Below are positions 16,778-25,275 of a DNA stretch of 64,000 nt, piece by piece (the stretch's first letter is position 1; every line of letters begins with the position of its first letter). The DNA is taken from assembly GCF_003626655.1 (NCBI RefSeq), contig NZ_RBAN01000007.1, positions 62,001 through 126,000 on the forward strand, read 5' to 3'. The position numbers and the translations under genes are program-made. The notes under the pieces are model-generated. The model did no database searches. It was not told the origin of the DNA and saw only the letters and a list, made by a program, of their open reading frames with translations. This DNA comes from Micromonospora costi. Lineage in GTDB: Bacteria > Actinomycetota > Actinomycetes > Mycobacteriales > Micromonosporaceae.

Positions 16778-18088
16778 TCATGCCAAGGCGGGGCCTGGCG
16801 TGTCCGAGCCGGCCCCGCGGCGCGGACCCTCCCCGCGGACCGCGCCGAACACGCGCCGCGTGGCGATCTCCTGCTCCATCACCCCGGCCAGCCGCCGGAC
16901 GCCCTCCCGGATGCGCTCCGGGGGCGGGAAGCTGAAGTTGAGCCGCATGTGCCCGCCGCCGGTGCCGTCGGCGAAGAACCCGGTGCCCGGGACGTAGGCG
17001 ACCCGGGCGGCGACCGCGCGCGGCATCATCGCCTTCGAGTCGAGGCCGTCGGGCAGGGTGGCCCAGACGAACAGACCGCCGCCGGGGCTCGTCCAGCTGG
17101 TGCCCTCGGGCATCAGGTCGGCGAGCGCGTCGAGCAGCGCGTCGCGGCGTTCCCGGTAGACCTCCCGGTAGACCTTGAGCTGCTGACGCCACGGCATGGT
17201 GCCCAGGTACGTCGCGACGGCCGACTGCGCGTAGGCGCTCGGGCAGAGGATCTGCGCCTCGCTGGCGATCACCAGCTTGTCGCGTACGGCGTGCGGCGCC
17301 AGGATCCAACCCACCCGCAGCCCCGGCGCGAAGGTCTTGGAGAACGTGCTGAGGTAGAAGACGCCGTCCCGCCGGCGGGCGCGCAGCGGCGCCGGCGCGT
17401 CGCCCTCGAACCCCAGCTGGCCGTACGGGTCGTCCTCGACGACCAGCAGCCCGGCCCGCTCGCAGATGTCGAGGACGCGCTCCCGCCGCGCCTCGGTCAG
17501 CGTCACGCCGGTCGGGTTCTGGTAGGTGGGGATCGTGTAGAGGAACTTGACCCGCCGTCCCGCCCGGGTCAGTTCGGCGATGGCCGCCTCGAGCGCCTCG
17601 GGGACCAGCCCGTCCTCGTCCATCGGCACGTGCACCACCTGCGCCTGGGCGGCCTGGAACACCCCGAGTGCGCCGACGTACGTCGGCCCCTCGGCGAGCA
17701 CCACGTCTCCCGGGTCGAGGAAGAGCCGGGCCACCAGGTCGAGCGCCTGCTGGCCGCCCACGGTGACCACCACGTCCTCCGGCGAGGCACCGCAGGCGGC
17801 GTCAATCCCGGAGAGCGACATCACCTCGCAGATCCGCTCGCGCAGCTCCAGGGTGCCCTGACCGATGCCGTACTGGAGGGTGGTGGCGCCCTGCTCGGAA
17901 CCGAGGCGCCCGAGCATCTCGCCGACCGCGTCGAGCGGCAACGCGGCGATGTAGGGAGCCCCGCCGGCAAGCGAGACGACCTCCGGCCGGCTCGCGACCG
18001 CGAAGAGGGCCCGGATCTCGGAGGCCGTCATACCGCGGACACGGCGGGCGTACCGGTCGGTGTAGTCGTCGAGCGTCGTGCCGGTCAT
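16778..18088 (-). CDS. PLP-dependent aminotransferase (class I/II, AAD/LysN-like)
   Basis: The 436-residue protein is a fold-type I aminotransferase. It has YGIGQGTLELRERI at about 72-85, TYQNPTGVTLT at about 190-200, the PLP-lysine motif STFSKTFAPGLRVGW at about 247-261 and the substrate arginine in HMRLNFSFPP near the C-terminus. The style is that of 2-aminoadipate/valine-pyruvate aminotransferases without a GntR domain. ATG 18088 follows GAGGTGAT; the open frame runs 23 codons further. It is directly upstream of the Ddl-like gene, so a role in making an amino acid for the cell wall is a reasonable inference. The real substrate is unknown. Confidence 0.9.
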   Translation of the reverse strand: MTGTTLDDYTDRYARRVRGMTASEIRALFAVASRPEVVSLAGGAPYIAALPLDAVGEMLGRLGSEQGATTLQYGIGQGTLELRERICEVMSLSGIDAACGASPEDVVVTVGGQQALDLVARLFLDPGDVVLAEGPTYVGALGVFQAAQAQVVHVPMDEDGLVPEALEAAIAELTRAGRRVKFLYTIPTYQNPTGVTLTEARRERVLDICERAGLLVVEDDPYGQLGFEGDAPAPLRARRRDGVFYLSTFSKTFAPGLRVGWILAPHAVRDKLVIASEAQILCPSAYAQSAVATYLGTMPWRQQLKVYREVYRERRDALLDALADLMPEGTSWTSPGGGLFVWATLPDGLDSKAMMPRAVAARVAYVPGTGFFADGTGGGHMRLNFSFPPPERIREGVRRLAGVMEQEIATRRVFGAVRGEGPRRGAGSDTPGPALA

Positions 18089-18378
18089 GACATCACCTCG
18101 ATCGCTGGAGGGGGGCGGGCTCCCGTTCCGGGGCGTACCCCGGACACCGGCGACCATGGCGGCAGGGGACGCCGATTCTCGATCCTAGCCGCCTGTTCAA
18201 TGCCTGGTGGCCGGACGTGAGGGGCGTCCAGATGGCGGACCGTCGGCCGCCTGGTGGCCGTTTGCGCGTCCCCTCCCGTACGGTCGGTTTGCGGCGTACG
18301 ATCGCTCGTCGGGGGCAGGAAGGCGGCGCTGTCGTTCCGTGCCGGTTTCACCACCGAGCCTATTGTGGGGATGCGCCA

Positions 18379-19044
18379 ATGTCGCGACGTCTGGTCAGCC
18401 TGACCCTGGACACCCTGGAGGACCTGCCCCGTCCCTGCCGGCAGTGCGTCTACTGGGAGCTGGATCCGGTCTCCGCGGACCGCGCCTGCGCGGCGGGCGA
18501 CCCCGGGCTCGAGAAGGAGGCGTGGGTCTCCCAGACGCTGCTGGAGTGGGGTTCCTGCGGCAAGCTCGCCTACGTGGACGGCATGCCGGCCGGCTTCGTC
18601 ATGTACGCCCCGCCGGCCTACGTGCCCCGCTCGATGGCCTTCCCCACCTCACCGGTCTCCGCGGACGCGGCGCTGCTCATGACCGCGAACGTGGTGCCGG
18701 CCTTCGCAGGCGGCGGGTTGGGGCGGATGCTCGTGCAGGGCGTCGCCCGGGATCTCACGAAGCGTGGCATCAAGGCGATCGAGGCGTTCGGGGACGCCAA
18801 GTTCGGCGACACCGACGAAACCTCCCGCGGCTGCGTCGCGCCGGCCGATTTCTTCCTCTCCGTCGGCTTCAAGACGGTCCGTCCCCATCCCCGCTTCCCC
18901 CGGCTGCGGCTCGAACTGCGTACGGCGTTGAGCTGGAAGTCCGACGTCGAGTACGCGCTGGAGAAGCTGCTCGGCTCGATGAGCCCGGAGAGCCTGCTCC
19001 GTCCCGTCCGGCCGGCACCGGCGACACGCTCCACCAGCCGCTGA
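18379..19044 (+). CDS. GNAT family N-acetyltransferase
   Basis: The 221-residue protein has an acetyl-CoA binding segment VVPAFAGGGLGRMLVQGVARDL at about 107-128 and the preceding KLAYVDGMPAGFVMY strand pair typical of GNAT enzymes. An N-terminal CRQCVYWE segment resembles the cysteine start of a family found near parB in actinobacteria. The substrate is unknown. The ATG at 18379 was chosen over the upstream ATG at 18217; it follows a GGGGA. It diverges from the aminotransferase and converges with cwlM. Confidence 0.85.
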   Translation: MSRRLVSLTLDTLEDLPRPCRQCVYWELDPVSADRACAAGDPGLEKEAWVSQTLLEWGSCGKLAYVDGMPAGFVMYAPPAYVPRSMAFPTSPVSADAALLMTANVVPAFAGGGLGRMLVQGVARDLTKRGIKAIEAFGDAKFGDTDETSRGCVAPADFFLSVGFKTVRPHPRFPRLRLELRTALSWKSDVEYALEKLLGSMSPESLLRPVRPAPATRSTSR

Positions 19045-19073
19045 GCCGAAAGCGGCGGCCCGAGGGCGCCGGA

Positions 19074-20237
19074 TCAGTCGACCACCGTGCCGGCGGCCAC
19101 CACGGCGCGCAGCTCGCTGACGTCGAGCGAGCCGGTCGGCACGTCCCGCTCGATGGGGAAGTACATCCGCTGCACGGCGGCCACGATCGCCTCGGCCACG
19201 CGGTCCCGGAAGCGGGGGTCGACGAGCCGGCCACGGTCGTCCGGTGAGGTGAGGTAGCCGACCTCGACCCGTACGGCCGGCATGCGGGTCAGCCGGAGCA
19301 GGTCCCACGCCTTGGCGTGCGTACGGCAGTCCCGCAGCCCGGTACGGGCCACGATCTCCCGCTGCACCAACCCGGCCAGCCGTTCGCCGGTCGCCGAGGT
19401 GACACCGTTGTCGGTGCCGTAGTGGTACGTCGCCACGCCATCAGCCTCGGGATTGGCGTGCCCGTCCACGTGCAGGGAGATGAAGACGTCCGCGCCGAGC
19501 GCGTTGGCGAGCTGCGCCCGGTCGGTGTCCGGCAGACATTCCCCGGGGGCGGGCCCACGGGTGAGCTGGACGCGCACGCCGGACGCCGCCAGCCGCCCCT
19601 CCAGCCGGCTGGCCAGGTCGTGCGCCAGGTCCGCCTCGGTCCAGCGCAACGGCCCGTCGGGCACCACCACGCCGGAGTCGGTGCCGCCGTGGCCGGGATC
19701 GATGACCACGGTCCGACCGACGAGGGTCGGGCCCGACTGCCGGATCGCGTCGGACTCGCGCAGCCACTGTGGGCGGCCGCCGACGACCTTCCGGCCCAGC
19801 CGGCGCAGCGCGTTCATGGTGTGCGGCCCGCACGCGCCGTCGGGGGTCAGCCCGACCTCCCGCTGGAACTGCGCCACGGCGCGGGACGTCCGGATGCCGT
19901 AGATGGCGTCGGCGCGGCCCACGTCGTACCCCATCTCCAGCAGGCGCTCCTGCAGGGACCGGACGTCCTCGCCGGTTATCGGCTCGGGCACCGCGTGGTA
20001 GAGGGTGCGGGCCCCGAGCCGCCAGCGGGCGGCCTCCAGGGCCCGCCAGGTCTCGGCGCCGACCCGGCCGTCCACGCTGAGCCCGCGTGATTGCTGGAAC
20101 GCCCGCACGGCCCGCTCGGTGGCGGTGTCGAACTCGTCGGCCTGGGGGTCCGCGGGCGCGAGCAGCTCCAGCCCGGCCAGGACCGTACGGATCTCGGTGA
20201 CCGCGGGTCCGCGGTCACCAGGACGGATCGGACGCAC
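19074..20237 (-). CDS. cwlM: Peptidoglycan-binding N-acetylmuramoyl-L-alanine amidase, CwlM-like
   Basis: The 387-residue protein has two peptidoglycan-binding-1 domains (about 10-65 with AVRAFQQSRGL; about 90-145 with AVAQFQREVGL) and an Amidase_3 domain (about 175-375). The zinc and catalytic residues look intact: DPGHGG, WTEADLAHDL, SLHVDG and VEVGYLTS. No signal peptide is visible, as in mycobacterial CwlM, which acts in the cytoplasm as a phosphorylation-dependent regulator of MurA. GTG 20237 sits 6 bases after AGGGGG; a GTG six codons earlier would overlap that site. The position next to trxA and parB matches Mycobacterium. Confidence 0.9.
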   Translation of the reverse strand: MRPIRPGDRGPAVTEIRTVLAGLELLAPADPQADEFDTATERAVRAFQQSRGLSVDGRVGAETWRALEAARWRLGARTLYHAVPEPITGEDVRSLQERLLEMGYDVGRADAIYGIRTSRAVAQFQREVGLTPDGACGPHTMNALRRLGRKVVGGRPQWLRESDAIRQSGPTLVGRTVVIDPGHGGTDSGVVVPDGPLRWTEADLAHDLASRLEGRLAASGVRVQLTRGPAPGECLPDTDRAQLANALGADVFISLHVDGHANPEADGVATYHYGTDNGVTSATGERLAGLVQREIVARTGLRDCRTHAKAWDLLRLTRMPAVRVEVGYLTSPDDRGRLVDPRFRDRVAEAIVAAVQRMYFPIERDVPTGSLDVSELRAVVAAGTVVD

Positions 20238-20325
20238 GCACGACCCCCTCTGCACGGATGCTGGCTGGCCGGGCGGCCCGTGCTTGAGGTTATGCGCTCC
20301 GGCCGCACCAGGTGGCTCGGCCGCC

Positions 20326-20371
20326 GAAAAACGCAGCCCCGCACCCGGTGGGACCGGATACGGGGCTGCGT
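20326..20371 (-). terminator. Rho-independent terminator of trxBA
   Basis: An 11-base-pair perfect stem (20331-20341 with 20361-20371) and a 19-base loop are followed, in the trxA direction, by five T. It lies 14 bases after the trxA stop. Confidence 0.85.
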
Positions 20372-20384
20372 AGGTCGGTGCAGG

Positions 20385-20708
20385 TCAGAGCGCCGACTCG
20401 ATGAGCTTGACCAGCTCGCCCTTCGGCTTGGCGCCGGCGATGGACTGCACCGGCTCGCCGTTCTTGAACACGGTCAGGGTCGGCACGGACATCACCCGGT
20501 AGGCGCGGGCGGTCTCCGGGTTCTCGTCGATGTTGAGCTTGACGATGGTGACCCGGTCACCCATCTCGCCGGCGATCTCCTCGAGCAGCGGCGATACCTT
20601 GCGGCACGGCCCGCACCACTCGGCCCAGAAGTCCACCAGCACCGGCTTGTCGGACTTGAGCACATCGACCGCGAAGCTCGCGTCGGTGACCGCCTTGGTC
20701 GTTCCCAC
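20385..20708 (-). CDS. trxA: Thioredoxin
   Basis: A 107-residue thioredoxin that reduces protein disulfides and is recycled by TrxB. The active site WCGPC is at about residues 32-36, in VDFWAEWCGPCRKVSP; the cis-proline is in MSVPTLTVFKNGE near 75. GTG 20708 follows GGAGGGG. It is the second gene of the trxB-trxA operon (35-base gap), with an intrinsic terminator after it. Confidence 0.97.
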   Translation of the reverse strand: MGTTKAVTDASFAVDVLKSDKPVLVDFWAEWCGPCRKVSPLLEEIAGEMGDRVTIVKLNIDENPETARAYRVMSVPTLTVFKNGEPVQSIAGAKPKGELVKLIESAL

Positions 20709-20743
20709 TATTGGCCCCTCCTCCGGGTGTATTTCCTCGTTGT

Positions 20744-21697
20744 TCAGCCCTGGATCGTGGCGATGAAGCGCTCGGCGTCGAGGGCCGCGGCGCAGCCCGT
20801 GCCGGCGGCGGTGATCGCCTGACGATAGGTGTGGTCGACCAGGTCACCGGCGGCGAACACACCGGGGACGCTGGTGCGGGTGCTCGGCGCCTCGACCTTC
20901 ACGTACCCCTCGCCGTCGAGGTCCACCTGCCCGCGGAACAGCTCGCTGCGGGGGTCGTGACCGATCGCGACGAAGACGCCGGTCACGTCGAGCACCTTGG
21001 TCTCGCCGGTGTGGACGTTGCGGAGGCGGACGCCGGAGACCTTGCCGTCGGCGCCGAGGATCTCCTCGACCACGGTGTTCCACTCGACCTTGATCTTGTC
21101 GTTGTTGAGCGCCCGGTCGGCCATGATCTTGCTGGCCCGGAACGAGTCGCGCCGGTGGACGATGGTCACCGAGTCGGCGAAGCGCGTGAGGAAGCTGGCC
21201 TCCTCCATCGCCGAGTCGCCACCGCCAACCACCACGATGTGCTGGTTGCGGAAGAAGAAGCCGTCACAGGTCGCACAGGACGAGACGCCGTGGCCGAGGT
21301 ACTCCTGCTCGCCCGGGACGCCCAGCGGCCGCCAGGCGGAACCGGTGGCGAGGATCACGGCGCGGGCCCGGTAGGCGGTCTCGCCGACCCATACGGTGCT
21401 GGTGGCGTGCGTGCCGGCATCGCCGGTGTCCACCAGCTCGACCCGGGTCACGTCGTCGGTCAGGAACTCTGCGCCGAACCGTTCGGCCTGCTTGCGCATG
21501 TTGTCCATCAGCTCGGGGCCGAGGATGCCGTCGGCGAAACCGGGGAAGTTCTCCACCTCGGTCGTCGTCATCAGCGCGCCGCCGGACTGGACACCCTCGA
21601 TGATGAGCGGCTTCAGGTTGGCGCGTGCGGCGTAGACCGCGGCGGTGTAGCCGGCCGGGCCGGAGCCGATGATGATCAGGTTGCGGACCTCGTCCAC
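20744..21697 (-). CDS. trxB: Thioredoxin reductase (NADPH)
   Basis: The 317-residue flavoprotein transfers electrons from NADPH to thioredoxin. It has the FAD motif IIGSGPAGYTAAVYAAR at about 8-24, the redox-active CATCDGFFF at about 138-146, the NADPH motif VVGGGDSAMEEASFL at about 155-169 and the second FAD motif GVFAAGDLVDHTYRQA near 278. GTG 21697 follows GGGAGA. A SigR-type promoter lies about 95-120 bases upstream, consistent with disulfide-stress induction. Confidence 0.97.
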   Translation of the reverse strand: MDEVRNLIIIGSGPAGYTAAVYAARANLKPLIIEGVQSGGALMTTTEVENFPGFADGILGPELMDNMRKQAERFGAEFLTDDVTRVELVDTGDAGTHATSTVWVGETAYRARAVILATGSAWRPLGVPGEQEYLGHGVSSCATCDGFFFRNQHIVVVGGGDSAMEEASFLTRFADSVTIVHRRDSFRASKIMADRALNNDKIKVEWNTVVEEILGADGKVSGVRLRNVHTGETKVLDVTGVFVAIGHDPRSELFRGQVDLDGEGYVKVEAPSTRTSVPGVFAAGDLVDHTYRQAITAAGTGCAAALDAERFIATIQG

Positions 21698-21789
21698 TGC
21701 CGTCTCCCGAGTTGTGTGTGTTCGGCGTCGGCGCGCACCGAGGCCGATCCCGTGCCGACGCCTGGAGGGGTGCCGGCAGCTACTTCCAG

Positions 21790-21817
21790 AACGTCATCGT
21801 ACGAACCGGGAATTCCC
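21790..21817 (-). promoter_or_regulatory. SigR/SigH-type promoter of trxBA
   Basis: On the minus strand GGGAAT (21812-21817) and CGTT (21790-21793) are separated by exactly 18 bases, a perfect match to the Streptomyces SigR consensus GGGAAT-N18-CGTT. trxBA is a classic SigR target. The sigma factor itself is not in the window. Confidence 0.85.
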
Positions 21818-21876
21818 GAGCCGGGCGTCCGGTGGGTCACGTCACGCGTGCGCTCAAACGCCCGACGACCGCGGTT

Positions 21877-22917
21877 TCACCCTACCCGCGTGCGGTAGCG
21901 GGTGTCCGCGCCGGAGCCTGGCACGCCGCACTCCGGGCCGCTCACCCATGCCCACCGGGCGCCCGTCCCGTCGGTGAACCGGATCACCAGCGCCTGCTCG
22001 CCCTGGAACGCGGCGTAGTCGACCAGTTCGACGACCAGCGGGCCGGCGTGGTGCTCGGTCGCGATCTCGTCCAGGCACGTGGTGAGCGCCGCCCGGTCGG
22101 TCAACCGGGCGAGGCGGTCCCGCCCGCCGGGTGCCGGAAGCCGGCTGTCCTGGGTGTCGACGCCGTCTCCCGCGGCGGGGGCCGCGCTGTCGTTCCGGTC
22201 CGCCATCGTGGTGACGGCCAGGGACTGGGGGGTGTAGTTCGTGCCGCTGTGCGCCGGCGGCCCGACCGTCCGCACCGGGCCGGCGGCTCCCGCGGCCTCG
22301 GGCGCGTTCACCGGCCGGTCCATCGCCGTGGTGCTCTCGCCATTGTGCCGCCCGCCGACCAGGTAGTTGACGCCGAGCCCGACGGCCGCCACGGACACCG
22401 CGGCCAGCGCGACGGGACCGGCGATGCGGGTCACGCGTCGCCGCCGCCGGCCCGGCCCGGTGGGCGCGCCCGGCTCCGACCGGGGTACGCCGTCGCCCGG
22501 CCGTCGCCGGCCCGGACCGCCCTGCGCGGGTAGCCGGGGCGTGCCGCTGCCGGCCGCGTCCGCGTCCGGGCGGTCCGGCGACTCCGCGCCGTCCGCCGTC
22601 TCCGCGCTCGACGGGTCGACCGCGCCGGCCGGCACCGGCCCGGTCACGCCGCCGTCCAGGGGCGGCAGCGCCGCCAGGGCCGCGGTGATCCGGTCCGCCA
22701 CGGCCGGCGGGATCTCGGCGCTGGGCTCGCCCCAGCGGGCCAGGTCGGCCTCGACGGCGGCCACGGCCGGTGCGAGCCGGGCGTACGCCTCGGCCCACGC
22801 GTCGTCCTCGGCGACCAGCCGGGCGACGTCCGCCTCCTCCGGCGTGCCGTCCAGCGCACCGCCGACGAAGTCGGCGAGCAGGTCGTGGTCGACCTCCCGG
22901 AACCGACCGACCGTCAC
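21877..22917 (-). CDS. Membrane anti-sigma factor paired with the SigM-like sigma factor
   Basis: The 346-residue protein has an N-terminal helical region (HDLLADFVGGALDG, then an alanine/acidic stretch to about 75) like the sigma-binding domain of anti-sigma factors. A proline/glycine-rich basic linker, one membrane segment (AGPVALAAVSVAAVGLGVNY, about 162-181) and a C-terminal extracytoplasmic domain follow. No HxxxCxxC zinc motif is visible. It starts at GTG 22917, overlapping the sigma factor stop by GTGA, with AGGAGG 5 bases before. Position and topology match the SigM-RsmA pair of mycobacteria; function is inferred. Confidence 0.75.
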   Translation of the reverse strand: MTVGRFREVDHDLLADFVGGALDGTPEEADVARLVAEDDAWAEAYARLAPAVAAVEADLARWGEPSAEIPPAVADRITAALAALPPLDGGVTGPVPAGAVDPSSAETADGAESPDRPDADAAGSGTPRLPAQGGPGRRRPGDGVPRSEPGAPTGPGRRRRRVTRIAGPVALAAVSVAAVGLGVNYLVGGRHNGESTTAMDRPVNAPEAAGAAGPVRTVGPPAHSGTNYTPQSLAVTTMADRNDSAAPAAGDGVDTQDSRLPAPGGRDRLARLTDRAALTTCLDEIATEHHAGPLVVELVDYAAFQGEQALVIRFTDGTGARWAWVSGPECGVPGSGADTRYRTRVG

Positions 22918-23681
22918 GTGTCCTCCTGATTGGCGTCCCGCCGGGATCGCCCCGACCCTGATCCGACGCCCTCCGGCGGGCGCGGGTTCCCGGAGGTGAC
23001 GGCCGGCACGTCGCCGGTGGCCACGGGCCGGCGCTCGGCCGGGGCGGCGACCGTGGGGCGCAGATGGCCGAGCAGGACCGCCAGCCGGGCCCGGCCCCGG
23101 GCGCACCGGCTCTTCACCGTCCCCTCGGCCACGCCGAGCATCCGGGCCACCTCGGCGACCGGGTAACCCTGGACGTCCACGAGGACGAGCGCGGCGCGCT
23201 GCTCCACCGGCAGCGCGGCGAGGGCGTCCCGGACGACCAGGACCGTGTCGTGGTCGTGCGCCGGCGCGGCCGGCTCGACACCGCCGGTGCTCGGCCCGCT
23301 GTCGGTGCGTGAGCCGTCGGGCAGCGGCACGGTCCGGTGCGCCTGCCGCCGGCGGATCCGGTCGAGGCAGGCGTTCACCACGATCCGGTGCAGCCAGGTG
23401 GTGACCGCCGAGTCACCGCGGAACCGGCTCGCGGCGCGGTGCGCGGAGAGCATCGCGTCCTGGAGCGCGTCGGCGGCCTCCTCCCGATCGCCCATGGTGC
23501 GCAGCGCCACCGCCCACAGGCGATCCCGGTGCCGCTGGAAGAGCTCGGTGAAGGCGTCCCGGTCACCGGCGACGTGGGCGCGCAGCAGAGCCAGGTCGGT
23601 CGCTTCGGTCAGTGCCGACGCGAGCGGCGGGCCGCCTGTCGCGCCCGCCGATGCGTCCGCCCGCTCGCCGTACCCGTTCAT
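22914..23681 (-). CDS. sigM: ECF RNA polymerase sigma factor, SigM-like
   Basis: The 255-residue protein has sigma region 2 (FTELFQRHRDRLWAVALRTM then EEAADALQDAMLSAH, about 43-75, and the -10 recognising SAVTTWLHRIVVNACLDRIRR) and region 4 (ALPVEQRAALVLVDVQGYPVAEVARMLGVAEGTVKSRCARGRARL, about 160-205). A proline-rich tail of about 40 residues follows. ATG 23681 gives a natural N-terminus; the frame is open further up. It lies 40 bases after the pseudokinase gene and overlaps its anti-sigma factor. The neighbourhood trx-sigM-pseudokinase-murJ supports the SigM assignment. Confidence 0.88.
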   Translation of the reverse strand: MNGYGERADASAGATGGPPLASALTEATDLALLRAHVAGDRDAFTELFQRHRDRLWAVALRTMGDREEAADALQDAMLSAHRAASRFRGDSAVTTWLHRIVVNACLDRIRRRQAHRTVPLPDGSRTDSGPSTGGVEPAAPAHDHDTVLVVRDALAALPVEQRAALVLVDVQGYPVAEVARMLGVAEGTVKSRCARGRARLAVLLGHLRPTVAAPAERRPVATGDVPAVTSGNPRPPEGVGSGSGRSRRDANQEDT

Positions 23682-23721
23682 CACCGCGTCCGGCGGAGAT
23701 GAACGGGGTGCGGCGACCGGC

Positions 23722-25275
23722 TCACGAACCCTGGACCTTGATCTCCTGCACGCCGAGCTTGTAGCCACCGTCGCTCGCGGGCAGCTCCGTGATCCAGAAG
23801 AGCAGGTAGCGGTACTTCTGCTCGGCGTCGAAGCCGGGGAAGGTCATGGTGGTGCCGTCGTGTTCCTCGAACGCCGGCCCGACGGGCCGCTTCTGGTAAT
23901 CCGCGACGAGTTGGGCGTCCCCCGCGCGGGTGGACGGGTACTCCTTGGTGCCGGAGAAGATCTGGGCGGACGCTCCCTGGGCGGAGAGGATGACCTGCAC
24001 CGACTTCACGTTGCGCTCGGCGCCGAGGTCGATCCAGATCCCCATGCCCTTCTTGAGGTTGCCGAAGTTGGCGGCCCGCCGGTAGGTCTGCGTCTCCCAG
24101 CCCTCGTTCTCGTCGCCGTCGAACACCTTGTCGGCGTTCTTGACCTCGGTCCGGTCGCCCTCCGGGTCGATGATCTGCGCCCGGCTGATCTTGATCGGGC
24201 CCACGGCGGCGGGCTCGGCGGCGTCGCCGGCCGGCGCGCTGGAGGTGGGCGCCGCGACCGGATTGGTCTGCGGGTCCTTGTCGTCACCGCCACCCAGCAC
24301 GCTGATGCCGATCAGGAGACCGACCAGGGCGACCGCGAGCAGGCCCGCGATGCCGACGGCGACCTTGCGGCCGCCGGCCGCGGCCAGCGGGGACGGCTCC
24401 TCGCCGGTCTCGGCGGCGAAGCGCAGCGGCCCGGTGTTGTCCAGGAAGTGCTCGTCGGCCGGCACGTCGAGGCGGGCCAGCTCGGCGGCGAGCACGTCGG
24501 ACGACGGCGGCGCGATCTCCGCGTCGAGCAGGTCCATCGTGAGGTCGTCCAGGTACGCCGGGACGCCCGCGCGGACCTGTCGCGGGGCGGCGAGGACGCC
24601 GTTCGCGTCCCGGACCCCGTCGGGGATGGCGGCGCGGCCGTGCCCGGCGGTGGCGCCACGCAGCGGGGCCTCGGTGTGCGGCCAGTGGCCGGTCAGCGCG
24701 AAGTAGAGGATGCCGCCGACCGCCCGGACGTCGCTCTCCTGGCTGTCGTCACCGTCGGTGCGGGCGTCGGCCAGCACCACGCGGCCGTCGTCGGAGATCA
24801 TGACGGTGCCGGGGTGGACGTTCCCGTGCACCATGCCCGTGGCGTGCACCGCGGCGAGGGCGCTCGCCACGGCGGCGCCGATCGCGGTGGCGCGGGCCGG
24901 GTCGAGCGGGTCCTCGGTGACGGTCTCGCGCAGCGACTGCCCGTCGACCCACTCGCGCACCACGTACGCGCGCTCGCCCTCGTCGATCGCGTCGTAGACG
25001 CCGACCAGGTTGGGGTGGATGACCCGGCTCGCCGCGACGGCGGCCTGGAGCATCTCGGTGGCGGAGTCGCCGCCCGGGTAGCGCAGGACGACCGCGACGG
25101 GACGGCGCAGCACGACGTCGACGCCGCGCCAGACCAGCCGCCCGGCGCTGTCGTTGTTGATGTGCTCGACCAGCTCGTAGCGCTCGGCGAGGATCTCACC
25201 GGCCGTGGGAGCACCGAAGGTCATGACCGGCGGAGCGCTCTCGTCCGCGTCCTGACCCTCGCCGACCTGGGTCAC
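23722..25275 (-). CDS. Membrane pseudokinase with extracytoplasmic C-terminal domain (MviN/FhaE-region protein)
   Basis: The 517-residue protein has a cytoplasmic Ser/Thr-kinase-like domain (about 20-270) in which catalytic motifs are degenerate: the HRD loop reads VHGNVHPG (near 147) and the DFG position reads ADART. One membrane segment lies at about 302-325 (VGIAGLLAVALVGLLIGISVL). An outer domain of about 160 residues includes WIDLGAERNVKSVQVIL, like a discoidin-type sheet. In mycobacteria a similar pseudokinase is fused to MurJ; here it is a separate gene downstream of murJ. GTG 25275 follows GGGAGGAC closely; an ATG at 25325 is an alternative. Confidence 0.82.
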   Translation of the reverse strand: MTQVGEGQDADESAPPVMTFGAPTAGEILAERYELVEHINNDSAGRLVWRGVDVVLRRPVAVVLRYPGGDSATEMLQAAVAASRVIHPNLVGVYDAIDEGERAYVVREWVDGQSLRETVTEDPLDPARATAIGAAVASALAAVHATGMVHGNVHPGTVMISDDGRVVLADARTDGDDSQESDVRAVGGILYFALTGHWPHTEAPLRGATAGHGRAAIPDGVRDANGVLAAPRQVRAGVPAYLDDLTMDLLDAEIAPPSSDVLAAELARLDVPADEHFLDNTGPLRFAAETGEEPSPLAAAGGRKVAVGIAGLLAVALVGLLIGISVLGGGDDKDPQTNPVAAPTSSAPAGDAAEPAAVGPIKISRAQIIDPEGDRTEVKNADKVFDGDENEGWETQTYRRAANFGNLKKGMGIWIDLGAERNVKSVQVILSAQGASAQIFSGTKEYPSTRAGDAQLVADYQKRPVGPAFEEHDGTTMTFPGFDAEQKYRYLLFWITELPASDGGYKLGVQEIKVQGS

